Of a DNA stretch of 35,203 nucleotides, positions 14,134 to 21,397 are shown one piece after another (position 1 is the stretch's first letter; the number at the start of each line of letters is the position of its first letter). The DNA comes from an uncultured marine group I thaumarchaeote (GTDB lineage Archaea; Thermoproteota; Nitrososphaeria; Nitrososphaerales; Nitrosopumilaceae), in the NCBI GenBank assembly GCA_902566725.1, contig CACFJZ010000005.1, positions 1 to 35,203 on the forward strand, read 5' to 3'. The position numbers were made by a program, and so were the translations under genes. The notes beneath the pieces are model-generated. The model made no database searches. It had not been told where the DNA came from and was given only the letters and a program-made list of their open reading frames with translations.

Positions 14134-15276
14134 ATGAGTAAAATTTTAGGCATTATTGGAGGGGGACAATTAGGAATGATGCTTACAGAAGCTGCACAGA
14201 ATATGAAAGAAGAAATTTCTAAAGTAATAGTATTAGATCCCACAGAAAATTGCCCTGCAGCAAAGGTTGGGGCAGAACAGATTATTGCTGATTTCAAAGA
14301 TGAAGAATCAATAAAAAAATTATCTGAATTATCAGATATCATAACATATGAGATTGAATCTGGAAATAGTGATGTTTTAAAAAAATTAGAAGCAAATACT
14401 GAGATAAATCCTTCTCCAGAAACCTTGCGAATCATCCAAGATAAGTTCTTGCAAAAGCAATTTTTACAAGAAAATGGAATTGCAGTGGCAGAATTTGAAA
14501 AAGTGGAAAACAGAGAAGAATTAGAAAAAATGATTGAGAAATTGGGTCTTCCGCTATTATTAAAAACACGAAGAGATGCATATGACGGGCGAGGAAATTA
14601 TAAGATTAATACTAAAAGTGATATCGATGATGCATTAGATCTATTTACAGGAAAAACACTAATGGTTGAGAAATTTGTTAATTTTCAAAAAGAAGTATCA
14701 GTAATTGCGGCACGTAATACTAAAGGAGAGATTTCCACATATCCCGTAGTAGAAAATCTTCATGAGAATAATATTTTGAGAATGACTATTGCACCAGGTC
14801 GAGTTTCAGAAAATGTAAGAAAAGAAGCAGAAGATGTTGCACATAAAACAATGGAAGTACTACATGGTGCAGGGGTATTTGGTATAGAGATGTTCGTTAC
14901 ACAAGATGAAAAAATACTAATCAATGAAATTGCGCCCAGAGTTCATAATTCGGGACATCACACATTACAATCAAGTACCATATCTCAATTTGAATTACAC
15001 CTTAGAGCAATTCTGGGAATGGAATTGGGAGATACGTCAATCAAATCTCCTACCATAATGTACAATATTTTAGGACCACACACATTCAAAGGAGAATACA
15101 ATGTATTACACCGTGAAGAAGAAAATATTTTCTTAAAGATGTACGGCAAACTAGAATCCAAGCCTCAAAGGAAAATTGGTCACATAAACATAGTAGATAA
15201 AAAGAATGTAGGGATTGAAGGTTTGCTTCTGCAAGTAGAAGATCTAAAAAATAACCTAGTCATCAAACCAAAATAA
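14134..15276 (+). CDS. purK: N5-CAIR synthetase (PurK)
   Basis: PurK is an ATP-grasp enzyme that carboxylates AIR with bicarbonate to N5-CAIR, the substrate of PurE. The start chosen is ATG at 14134. An in-frame TTG at 14122 lies in the promoter region, where TTTGTAATACAAAAT (about 14106-14120) is 20-27 nt upstream. The N-terminal KILGIIGGGQLGMML is the PurK preATP-grasp signature. LLLKTRRDAYDGRGN and KFVNFQKEVSVIAAR are ATP-grasp strands. VFGIEMFV, NEIAPRVHNSGHHT and the C-terminal MYGKLESKPQRKIGHINI are family hallmarks. At 380 residues it is the normal length. purE and purK are divergent, with 60 bases between their starts. Confidence 0.95.
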   Translation: MSKILGIIGGGQLGMMLTEAAQNMKEEISKVIVLDPTENCPAAKVGAEQIIADFKDEESIKKLSELSDIITYEIESGNSDVLKKLEANTEINPSPETLRIIQDKFLQKQFLQENGIAVAEFEKVENREELEKMIEKLGLPLLLKTRRDAYDGRGNYKINTKSDIDDALDLFTGKTLMVEKFVNFQKEVSVIAARNTKGEISTYPVVENLHENNILRMTIAPGRVSENVRKEAEDVAHKTMEVLHGAGVFGIEMFVTQDEKILINEIAPRVHNSGHHTLQSSTISQFELHLRAILGMELGDTSIKSPTIMYNILGPHTFKGEYNVLHREEENIFLKMYGKLESKPQRKIGHINIVDKKNVGIEGLLLQVEDLKNNLVIKPK

Positions 15277-15307
15277 CCTAGTACAAATCAATAAACTATC
15301 AAAATAG

Positions 15308-15317
15308 TTTATTAATA
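15308..15317 (+). promoter_or_regulatory. TATA box for the 15337 gene
   Basis: TTTATTAATA is centred 25 nt upstream of the ATG at 15337. It supports that ATG over the in-frame TTG at 15319. Confidence 0.55.
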
Positions 15318-15336
15318 CTTGATTTCTCAAAATTAT

Positions 15337-15732
15337 ATGGCACTAAAAGCTTCGTTGATAATTACAGGAATTGCAATTGTATTATTGTGTCTGTATGGTG
15401 CAGATGTTGCAGCCAGTATGGGCGGAGGCGAAGGAAAAAGTGATGGATTTTTACCATTAGATGATATGCAAAGAGGCATGGGCCTAGGCGGACCTGCACT
15501 TATTTTACCAATTATAGCATTTTTCATTTCTCTGAAAGAACCATCAAAAGGTCTAGGCGGAATGATAATCATAGCAGGTGTTTTAATTCTCATTGGAGGA
15601 ATAGCCATGGTTGGAACAAGTGCACCCGAAGGTACTGAAAGAGACCCAATGGCATCAGTAGCAATGTTGTTTGCTCCGGGAATATTCCAAATTGCATTAG
15701 GTGCAATAAAGATAAAGAAGTCATCAAATTAG
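15337..15732 (+). CDS. Small multi-span membrane protein, 131 residues
   Basis: Unknown family. Hydrophobic segments at roughly 4-24 (SLIITGIAIVLLCLYGADVAA), 53-65 (ALILPIIAFFISL), 74-91 (MIIIAGVLILIGGIAMVG) and 108-124 (AMLFAPGIFQIALGAI) suggest four membrane spans. It carries glycine-rich linkers with MGGGEG and MGLGGP. The first span could be a signal anchor. It starts at ATG 15337 with a TATA box 25 nt upstream. It heads a plus-strand run with the mini zinc-finger gene (7 bases away) and DedA, so a membrane-related unit is possible. Confidence 0.75.
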   Translation: MALKASLIITGIAIVLLCLYGADVAASMGGGEGKSDGFLPLDDMQRGMGLGGPALILPIIAFFISLKEPSKGLGGMIIIAGVLILIGGIAMVGTSAPEGTERDPMASVAMLFAPGIFQIALGAIKIKKSSN

Positions 15733-15739
15733 ATTTCAC

Positions 15740-15874
15740 ATGCCTAAATGTGAAAAATGTGGACAAAATACTAGCAAAGGTTATGATTGCGAACATACAA
15801 AATTTGAAGAGTATTGCAAAGAATGTTACACAGAATTGCATTATTACATAACTGAGATAAACGGCAATGAGTGA
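15740..15874 (+). CDS. Mini zinc-finger protein, 44 residues
   Basis: An ATG-to-TGA frame encoding 44 residues with two CxxC knuckles: C4-x2-C7 (PKCEKCGQN) and C26-x2-C29 (EYCKECY), plus C17 and H19 between them. This is a compact zinc-ribbon layout. It starts 7 bases after the preceding membrane-protein gene and overlaps the start of the DedA gene by 8 bases, so it looks like a genuine operon member with coupled translation. Function unknown; small zinc ribbons of this kind often bind RNA or act as adaptors. Confidence 0.7.
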   Translation: MPKCEKCGQNTSKGYDCEHTKFEEYCKECYTELHYYITEINGNE

Positions 15875-16397
15875 ATTACAAGCCCTGATTCAATGGATTG
15901 CAGATTTACTTTCTGAATATTTGTATCTCGGTGTTTTTCTTGCTGCATTACTTGAAACAATAATTCCGCCAATTCCCACAATGGCAGTATTCCCAACAGC
16001 AGGATTCATTGCATCACAAAATGGATTAAGCGTGATAGAAGCTATAATGTTGGGTATTGTAGGAGGATTCGGGGCATCTATTGGTTCAACAGTAATCTAT
16101 CTCATAGCTCTAAAACTTGGAAGAGCAGCATTATTGAAATATCTAAGTAAAGTAAGAGTTTCAGAAAAAAAATTAGATAAAGTTGAAAAATGGTTCGAGA
16201 GATATGGGGATAAAGCAGTATTATTTGGAAGGATGGTACCCGTATTTAGAGAAATGATTTCAATTCCTGCAGGATTGTTAAAAATGAGCATTAAGAAATT
16301 TTTAACATATACTATTCTGGGATCATGTGCATGGGGGGTCACCATGGTATTGGTAGGATATTTCTTTGGTCTTGCAGCATTTGAAGTAATCATATAG
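15867..16397 (+). CDS. DedA/SNARE-associated-like (VTT) family membrane protein
   Basis: A 176-residue integral membrane protein. DedA/VTT hallmarks are an N-terminal re-entrant region with E30-T-x-x-PP (LLETIIPPIPTMAVFPTAGFIA), a glycine-rich span (VGGFGASIGSTVIYLIALKLGR), and the signature FGRMVPVFREMISIPAGLLKMS at 120-141 with Arg122 and Arg128. The C-terminal span ends in YFFGLAAF. Family members have been linked to lipid scrambling or undecaprenyl-phosphate flipping in bacteria. In an archaeon a polyprenol or lipid carrier is a reasonable guess. It is followed 40 bases later by a sugar nucleotidyltransferase, which would fit lipid-linked glycan work, but that is inference. Confidence 0.88.
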   Translation: MSELQALIQWIADLLSEYLYLGVFLAALLETIIPPIPTMAVFPTAGFIASQNGLSVIEAIMLGIVGGFGASIGSTVIYLIALKLGRAALLKYLSKVRVSEKKLDKVEKWFERYGDKAVLFGRMVPVFREMISIPAGLLKMSIKKFLTYTILGSCAWGVTMVLVGYFFGLAAFEVII

Positions 16398-16437
16398 TAT
16401 AACATAAGTTAAAAAATAGAGATTATAACAAAAAATC

Positions 16438-17127
16438 ATGAAAGCAATAATTTTAGCAGGAGGAAGAGGTAAAAGATTACGTCCAATAACAGATAAAATT
16501 CCTAAACCCCTAATTCCAATTAACAATAAACCATTAATTGAACGAACCATAAAATATCTAAAAAAATACGGTGTTACTGAAATAATTATTTCAACAGGTT
16601 ACAAATCACATTTGATAGAAAAATTTCTTAAACAAAAGAAAAATTTTGGATGTGACATAATATTTTCAATTGAAAAGACACCCTTGGGAACAGGTGGAGC
16701 TGTTAAAAAGGCATTGAAGTATGTAGAAGAGAATTCATTTCTTGTATTAAATGGAGATATTGTTACAAATATTAATTTGAAAAAAATTATGAAAAAAGAA
16801 AATACTATTGCAGCTAATGAATTAAAGACAAAATTTGGAACAATGGATATTAAAGGAAATAAAATCTTAAAATTTAATGAAAAAAAAGATGTGACAGATG
16901 TATGGATGAATCCTGGAATATACCATTTATCTACAGAGATTCAGAAAATAATTCCAAAGAAAGGAAGTTTGGAAGGAATAGTATTCCCAAAGATGGTACA
17001 AAATAAGAAATTAAACACGATTAAATTCAAAAATGTGCTATGGTTTTCCATAGATTCTCATAAAGACATAGAAGAGTGTTCAAAAGAAATAAAATCCAAA
17101 AAGTATTCCAAATATTTCAAGTATTGA
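16438..17127 (+). CDS. Sugar-phosphate nucleotidyltransferase
   Basis: A 229-residue enzyme of the GT-A-like nucleotidyltransferase family (RfbA/ManC/RmlA type), which joins a sugar-1-phosphate to an NTP. The N-terminal LAGGRGKRLRPITDKIPKPLIPI (6-28) is the NTP-binding signature, GTGGAVKKAL (84-93) binds the base, and D107 in VLNGDIV is the metal ligand. There is no C-terminal left-handed beta-helix, so it is a single-domain enzyme. The sugar is not evident; mannose- or glucose-1-phosphate are likely. It is very Lys/Ile/Asn-rich, matching the AT-rich DNA here. It is the first gene of a tight run with the LLM oxidoreductase (1-base gap). Confidence 0.87.
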   Translation: MKAIILAGGRGKRLRPITDKIPKPLIPINNKPLIERTIKYLKKYGVTEIIISTGYKSHLIEKFLKQKKNFGCDIIFSIEKTPLGTGGAVKKALKYVEENSFLVLNGDIVTNINLKKIMKKENTIAANELKTKFGTMDIKGNKILKFNEKKDVTDVWMNPGIYHLSTEIQKIIPKKGSLEGIVFPKMVQNKKLNTIKFKNVLWFSIDSHKDIEECSKEIKSKKYSKYFKY

Positions 17128-17128
17128 A

Positions 17129-18106
17129 ATGGAAAGAATATCGTATAGTTTGGGCTCGTTACTGTCAATTGATGAAGTTTTAGCATGTGCTAAAAAACTG
17201 GAACAAATTAAACCTGATGTGATGTGGATACCTGAAACATGGGGAATGGAAAATTTTTCAATGATGGCAACTGCATCACGAGAAAACAATTTTTCAAAGA
17301 TTGGTTCATCAATTATTAACATCTATTCACGAAGTCCAAATCTAATTGCCATGGGCGCCTCGACAGTTGATGCAATCTCTAATGGACGATTAATACTGGG
17401 ATTAGGGACTAGTAGTGTTCCAATTGTAGAAGACTTTCATGGACAAGAATTTCAATTTCCGGTACAAAGGATGAGAGAATATGTCGAGATCATACGTCTT
17501 GCATTACAAAATCAAAAAATTAATTATTCAGGAAAGATTTTCTCACTGAAAGATTTTACACTTCTCACGAAACCTCTTCGAAAAGAAATTCCAATTTATC
17601 TTGCCGCAATTAATAAGAAAATGGTCGAATTAACATGGGAGATTGGTGACGGGATAATATTCTATTTAAGACCTAAAGAAGAAATGAAAAAGACTATTTC
17701 TGTAATGCAGGAAACAAGAAAAATAGATACAACATTACAAATTATTACCTGTATTGACAATGATTATGAAAAAGCATCTAAACGTGCAAAACAAACACTG
17801 AGTTTTTACATAGCAGTCGGAGAAATTTATCGAGAATTTTTACATTCTTCAGGATATTCAAAAGAGACTGAAATTATTTTTAATGAATACAAAAAAACAG
17901 GATTAAAAAATCTACATGAATTTGTCACGGAAAAAATGTTAGATGATTTATGTATCGCAGGAACACCTGATATGGGATTAAAGAAACTAAATGCATTTAG
18001 AGAAATAGGAATTGATTTGCCAATTATACAATTTAATCCGATAGGAGACACAAGAGAATCCTTTGAATTGTTAACAAAAACCTTTTCGGGAGAAACAAAT
18101 GAATAA
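17129..18106 (+). CDS. LLM-class flavin/F420-dependent oxidoreductase
   Basis: A 325-residue TIM-barrel protein of the luciferase-like monooxygenase superfamily, which includes F420-dependent Mer and glucose-6-phosphate dehydrogenase. Recognisable features are PDVMWIPETWGM, the GASTVDAISNGRLILGLGTSS segment, RMREYVEIIRLAL, and IPIYLAAINKKMVELTWEIGDGII at about 175-200. Thaumarchaea make F420, so an F420 cofactor is plausible (family knowledge). The substrate is unknown. It follows the nucleotidyltransferase by one base and overlaps the thiolase gene by 8 bases, tying it to acyl-CoA chemistry. Confidence 0.88.
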   Translation: MERISYSLGSLLSIDEVLACAKKLEQIKPDVMWIPETWGMENFSMMATASRENNFSKIGSSIINIYSRSPNLIAMGASTVDAISNGRLILGLGTSSVPIVEDFHGQEFQFPVQRMREYVEIIRLALQNQKINYSGKIFSLKDFTLLTKPLRKEIPIYLAAINKKMVELTWEIGDGIIFYLRPKEEMKKTISVMQETRKIDTTLQIITCIDNDYEKASKRAKQTLSFYIAVGEIYREFLHSSGYSKETEIIFNEYKKTGLKNLHEFVTEKMLDDLCIAGTPDMGLKKLNAFREIGIDLPIIQFNPIGDTRESFELLTKTFSGETNE

Positions 18107-19205
18107 AGTTGCAATTGTAGGCACTGGAGAAACAAAATTTTCTAAGAACGATGAAGATGTAGAGCAATTACTTTTAGAGTCTGCAAATAATTGTATAAAC
18201 TCTATAAAAAATTGCGAATTACGTGACATAGAGGGGGTATTAGTTTCAACAAATAGTAATTCAAACTACATGGGCGCGATATTATCGGAAATGACTGACA
18301 TTCAACCAAAAATTTCTCATTCAATTGAACATCTATGTAGTTCTGGAACTAACGCAATAATTGCAGCATATTCCTATATTTCATCAGGGTTAGCAGATGT
18401 GATTTTAGTATCAGGAGTAGATTCTGCAACAAATCCGGGTCAAGTCTTGAAATGGGATATTTCACGAGGAGATTTGGAACATCCCATTTTTTGGGCAACA
18501 ATGCTTACAAAAAACCATAAACGAAAATTTCATACTACTGAAGAAGAATTAGCAATTGTTTCTGCAAAAAATCACAAACATGCAATGGACAACCCACATG
18601 CATATAGTAATGAACCAAAGACCATTTCTGAAATAATGAATTCGAAACAAATTACAGAAGATCTAAGAATTTTAGATTGTTCACGTTCATGTTCTGGCAG
18701 CTCGTCAATTATTCTGGCATCGGAAGAAAAAGCTAAAAAGATATCGGAATGTCCTATCTGGATTAAAGGAATAGGACAAAAAACAACATCTGCAAGTTTT
18801 ACAAAAAACAATCTTGATGAAATTAACAGTACAAGAATTGCTTCGGAAAATGCTTTGAAAATGGGCAAAATTACTTCTGAACAAATTGACGTAGCAGAAG
18901 TTCATGATGCGTTTTCAGTGTGTGAGTTAATGGCACTTTCTGAAATAGGATTAACAACTAATGAAAATAGCGGAGAGTTTGTTAGAAATCTATTCAATAC
19001 AGAAAATAGAATGATAAATCCGCGAGGAGGGCTGATTGGAGCAGGACATCCACTAGGCGCTACAGGAATTTCACAAACAATAGAGATAGCAAATCAACTC
19101 CAAGAAAAATGCGATAAAAGACAAATTTCTAATGCAAAAACAGGATTAATCCAGAATATGTCTGCTGCAGGAACGTCAAGTTCAGTCATGGTATTACAAA
19201 ATTGA
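18099..19205 (+). CDS. Thiolase-family (SCP2-like) acyl-CoA acetyltransferase
   Basis: A 368-residue thiolase-fold protein. The nucleophile is C80 in SIEHLCSSGTNAI. H269 (AEVHDAFSVCEL) and H317 (IGAGHPLGATG) are the catalytic histidines. The second catalytic cysteine of classical thiolases (CxG motif) is absent; the corresponding region reads NMSAAGTSSS, as in SCP2-like thiolases. In archaea such thiolases pair with DUF35 proteins, and one follows here with a 4-base overlap. Candidate roles are acetoacetyl-CoA formation for the mevalonate pathway or an unassigned C-C bond step with the upstream oxidoreductase. The sequence does not decide between them. Confidence 0.88.
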   Translation: MNKVAIVGTGETKFSKNDEDVEQLLLESANNCINSIKNCELRDIEGVLVSTNSNSNYMGAILSEMTDIQPKISHSIEHLCSSGTNAIIAAYSYISSGLADVILVSGVDSATNPGQVLKWDISRGDLEHPIFWATMLTKNHKRKFHTTEEELAIVSAKNHKHAMDNPHAYSNEPKTISEIMNSKQITEDLRILDCSRSCSGSSSIILASEEKAKKISECPIWIKGIGQKTTSASFTKNNLDEINSTRIASENALKMGKITSEQIDVAEVHDAFSVCELMALSEIGLTTNENSGEFVRNLFNTENRMINPRGGLIGAGHPLGATGISQTIEIANQLQEKCDKRQISNAKTGLIQNMSAAGTSSSVMVLQN

Positions 19206-19525
19206 GTTTTTTCGAAGAGCAACTAAAGCAAGGCAGATTCTATATCTGCAAGTGTAAAAATTGTAACATAGTATTTTGGCCTATACAGAAGGTTTGTAAC
19301 AAATGTGGCGAAAATACATCATGGGTCGAATCTTCATGTAAAGGAACGATAATTGAATTTTCTAAAAAAGAATCAGAGTTTTTTGGTATAGTGAAAATCG
19401 ATGAAAATATACGTTTGCTAGGGAAGATTATTTCTTCTGAATTGCCTCATATTGGACAATCAGTAATAATGAAAGTAAGCTTTCAAAATAGGCCGGTCTA
19501 TTCATTTATTGTTGAAAAGAATTAG
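19202..19525 (+). CDS. DUF35 OB-fold / zinc-ribbon protein
   Basis: A 107-residue protein with an N-terminal rubredoxin-like zinc ribbon, C18-x2-C21 and C32-x2-C35 (CKCKNCNIVFWPIQKVCNKCG region), then an OB-fold (about 45-107). This is the DUF35 family, which binds archaeal thiolases and HMG-CoA synthase and can channel acyl-CoA intermediates between them. The start is a TTG that overlaps the thiolase TGA (TTGA), so translation is coupled. The partnership with the upstream thiolase is strongly implied by context. It ends the four-gene run. Confidence 0.88.
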   Translation: MSFFEEQLKQGRFYICKCKNCNIVFWPIQKVCNKCGENTSWVESSCKGTIIEFSKKESEFFGIVKIDENIRLLGKIISSELPHIGQSVIMKVSFQNRPVYSFIVEKN

Positions 19526-19583
19526 CAGTTGGTCATTACCAAATAACCTACTCTACTAAATCACAGATAGAATTAGTATTTTC

Positions 19584-20129
19584 ATGAATAGTAAAGGAAC
19601 TGTAACTAAGACTAAATCATTAAATTTTAAAAAAATAGCAAAAACCAGACGTCAAAGAGGGTATAATTGGGAAGATACACTTGTTAAACGATTCAATAGC
19701 ATGGACAACTGGAAAGCATTTCGGCTAGGATCTCCTAGCGTAGCACTTCCAGATATACTATGTGTGAATAATGAAGATAAGATATTATTTACAATTGAGG
19801 CAAAATCAGGTACTGGAACAACGTTAACTGTTCCATATGATCAGATTATTCGATGTCTAAATTGGACAAATAATTTTGAAGTGTATGATACACGACAAGT
19901 TATACTCGCATTCAAATTTTTGTCAAAAAAACGTATTGGAGTGGGAGAATATGAAAGCAGAGAACTACGAGAGTTTTACAAAGTATGGGACCAAAGAAAA
20001 AAACCTACAGATATGGTATGCAGATATGATGGAACCACATATGCATTAAAAGACGGGCAAAAAAAGAAATTTTTGTTAAAAGATTATCAAATGCCATTTA
20101 ATTCAAAATACCAAAAATTTCTAAAATGA
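19584..20129 (+). CDS. hjc: Holliday junction resolvase Hjc-like
   Basis: A 181-residue archaeal Holliday-junction resolvase of the PD-(D/E)XK type, which cuts four-way DNA junctions in recombination and repair. Catalytic residues are visible as E30 (GYNWEDTLVKRF), D57 (GSPSVALPDIL), E72 and K74 (FTIEAKSG). It is longer than the ~130-residue crenarchaeal Hjc. The N-terminal 22 residues are basic, and a C-terminal extension of about 60 residues (RKKPTDMVCRYDGTTYALKDGQKKKF) may add DNA contacts or a lineage-specific domain. It appears to be monocistronic. Confidence 0.87.
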   Translation: MNSKGTVTKTKSLNFKKIAKTRRQRGYNWEDTLVKRFNSMDNWKAFRLGSPSVALPDILCVNNEDKILFTIEAKSGTGTTLTVPYDQIIRCLNWTNNFEVYDTRQVILAFKFLSKKRIGVGEYESRELREFYKVWDQRKKPTDMVCRYDGTTYALKDGQKKKFLLKDYQMPFNSKYQKFLK

Positions 20130-20165
20130 CAATATTGGCACTATGTCATATAGTTAGGCTCTTTG

Positions 20166-20175
20166 TTTATTAATG
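20166..20175 (+). promoter_or_regulatory. TATA box for the 20195 gene
   Basis: TTTATTAATG is centred 25 nt upstream of the ATG at 20195. It closely matches the element at 15308. Confidence 0.5.
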
Positions 20176-20194
20176 CCCAAAAAAGAATAATTTC

Positions 20195-20554
20195 ATGAGC
20201 TTCTCAGATTTCATAGATGAGCGTATGCTTGTCAGTAAGAATGTTCTAGGAACAAAAGAGATGAAAATAAAGGTAGTAGAAGTATCTGACGAAACTGCCC
20301 CCTCTCAATGGAAATTTGGTGACAGAGTCAAAGTCAATAAAATTCTCATTACAATTAAACATCTAGATTCACAGAAAGTAGAAGAAGGGGAACTAGATAT
20401 TGAAGAAGTCGAGAAAAAACTAATTGTAGACAGACATTATACCTCTACAAATAGATGGGTCCCAACTAAAGAAATTAAGAATGGATATGTTATAAATTCA
20501 AGACATACCACTCTGATTAGTGATGCAGCCGCGCTAGATATGATAGTATTCTAA
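20195..20554 (+). CDS. Conserved hypothetical protein, 119 residues
   Basis: No family recognised. It is mostly beta-strand in character, with alternating hydrophobic residues (KIKVVEVSDETAPSQWKFGDRVKVNKILITIKHLD). A charged segment (EEGELDIEEVEKKLIVDRHYT) and SRHTTLISDAAALDMIVF at the end follow. Such a pattern could be an OB- or SH3-like barrel, but this is inference. No Cys, signal peptide or membrane span. It has its own TATA box and is followed 40 bases later by a further unknown gene that also has a promoter-like element. Confidence 0.75.
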   Translation: MSFSDFIDERMLVSKNVLGTKEMKIKVVEVSDETAPSQWKFGDRVKVNKILITIKHLDSQKVEEGELDIEEVEKKLIVDRHYTSTNRWVPTKEIKNGYVINSRHTTLISDAAALDMIVF

Positions 20555-20594
20555 AGGTCAGAAACTTTAAGAACCTACATTTTGAAGAAATTTC

Positions 20595-20906
20595 ATGATA
20601 ACCAAAGATATTGTTGTTAGCGGAGTGGAGTATAAGCTAAATATGACAGATCAAGTTCTAAACCAAGTGGCAAATCTTAAGAGCCTTTATGCAACTGCTG
20701 CGGAGGACCCAGAAAGTTTTGAGCAGGTCAGTTCTGAAATATCGGCTGCAATAAACAATATCTCTGAATCAGTGACGCCCGAAGTGTCAGATAGTCATCT
20801 TGATGGTTTAATTCAAGAAGTCTTTAAAGCAGTAGACGACAAAAACTCAGAAAAAGAAAAACAACTAAAAGAAAAAGATGCAAAGATTTCTAAAAAGAAA
20901 AAATAA
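20595..20906 (+). CDS. Small hypothetical protein with lysine-rich tail, 103 residues
   Basis: Unknown family. A short N-terminal strand pair (DIVVSGVEYKLNM) leads into two helices (VLNQVANLKSLYATAAEDPESFEQVSSEISAAINNI) and a third helix (LIQEVFKAVDDK). The last 20 residues are highly charged with alternating Lys/Glu and end in a Lys run. CTTTAAGAA at 20565-20573 lies about 26 nt before the ATG, so it is probably transcribed on its own. Its stop codon abuts that of the convergent 20907 gene without a gap. Confidence 0.75.
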   Translation: MITKDIVVSGVEYKLNMTDQVLNQVANLKSLYATAAEDPESFEQVSSEISAAINNISESVTPEVSDSHLDGLIQEVFKAVDDKNSEKEKQLKEKDAKISKKKK

Positions 20907-21284
20907 TCATTTTAGATCCTTGGCAATTTCATAAATTCTAAAAATTAACTTATTATCTTGGAGTGAATTTATAATTGAATTTCGAATTGATTTTACTCGT
21001 TGAGGATCTTCAGAATAAATCTCTTTAATTTTTTCTAACTCATTTTCAAAGAAATGGTTTTCAAAGTAATTTGTAATTTTTTTATTTAGTTTTATAAAAT
21101 CAGAGTTTTTATTAGAAAATTCATCAGTTTTTCGAAGTAAAACTTTGAGCAAACCATTAATTTTTATTAATTCCAAATCTAATGTGAAAAGATCATCTTT
21201 TGATTCTCCTAGATTATCAATGATATTATACGAATCCAAGATTTTTTTCATAAGGTCATAGATGTATTCATCAACACGTACCAT
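20907..21284 (-). CDS. Hypothetical helical protein, 125 residues
   Basis: No family recognised. The sequence is acidic and helical through most of its length (YDLMKKILDSYNIIDNLGESKDDLFTLDLELIKINGLLKVLLRKTDEFSNK and following), resembling an all-alpha bundle. There are no cysteines, signal peptide or membrane span. It is divergent from thrC. A 9-bp inverted repeat in the shared 113-base region may influence either gene. It converges with the 20595 gene with no intervening base. Confidence 0.75.
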   Translation of the reverse strand: MVRVDEYIYDLMKKILDSYNIIDNLGESKDDLFTLDLELIKINGLLKVLLRKTDEFSNKNSDFIKLNKKITNYFENHFFENELEKIKEIYSEDPQRVKSIRNSIINSLQDNKLIFRIYEIAKDLK

Positions 21285-21311
21285 ATAGAAAGATAATTGG
21301 AAATAGTTGTA

Positions 21312-21354
21312 AATCTTTACTTGGTAAATTTAATGAAAATATATGGTAAAGATT
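21312..21354. promoter_or_regulatory. 9-bp inverted repeat between the 20907 gene and thrC
   Basis: AATCTTTAC (21312-21320) and GTAAAGATT (21346-21354) are perfect inverted arms with a 25-base spacer. The right arm ends about 11 bases before the thrC TATA box (CCTTTAAATTAC, 21365-21376). The left arm lies about where a TATA box for the minus-strand gene would be. It is a candidate regulator-binding site. Confidence 0.45.
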
Positions 21355-21364
21355 AGCAATCCAG

Positions 21365-21376
21365 CCTTTAAATTAC
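21365..21376 (+). promoter_or_regulatory. TATA box of thrC
   Basis: CCTTTAAATTAC is centred 27 nt upstream of the thrC ATG at 21398, the leaderless spacing seen elsewhere in the window. Confidence 0.6.
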
Positions 21377-21397
21377 TAGGTAATTCTTCTAAAAATT

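Noticed and set aside
15590-15841. 83-codon minus-strand frame opposite the membrane-protein and mini zinc-finger genes
   Set aside because: It is antisense to two better supported frames and has a low-complexity hydrophobic composition.
20134-20152. ACTAT/ATAGT inverted repeat after hjc
   Set aside because: Only 5-bp AT-rich arms, so a chance occurrence is likely in this composition.
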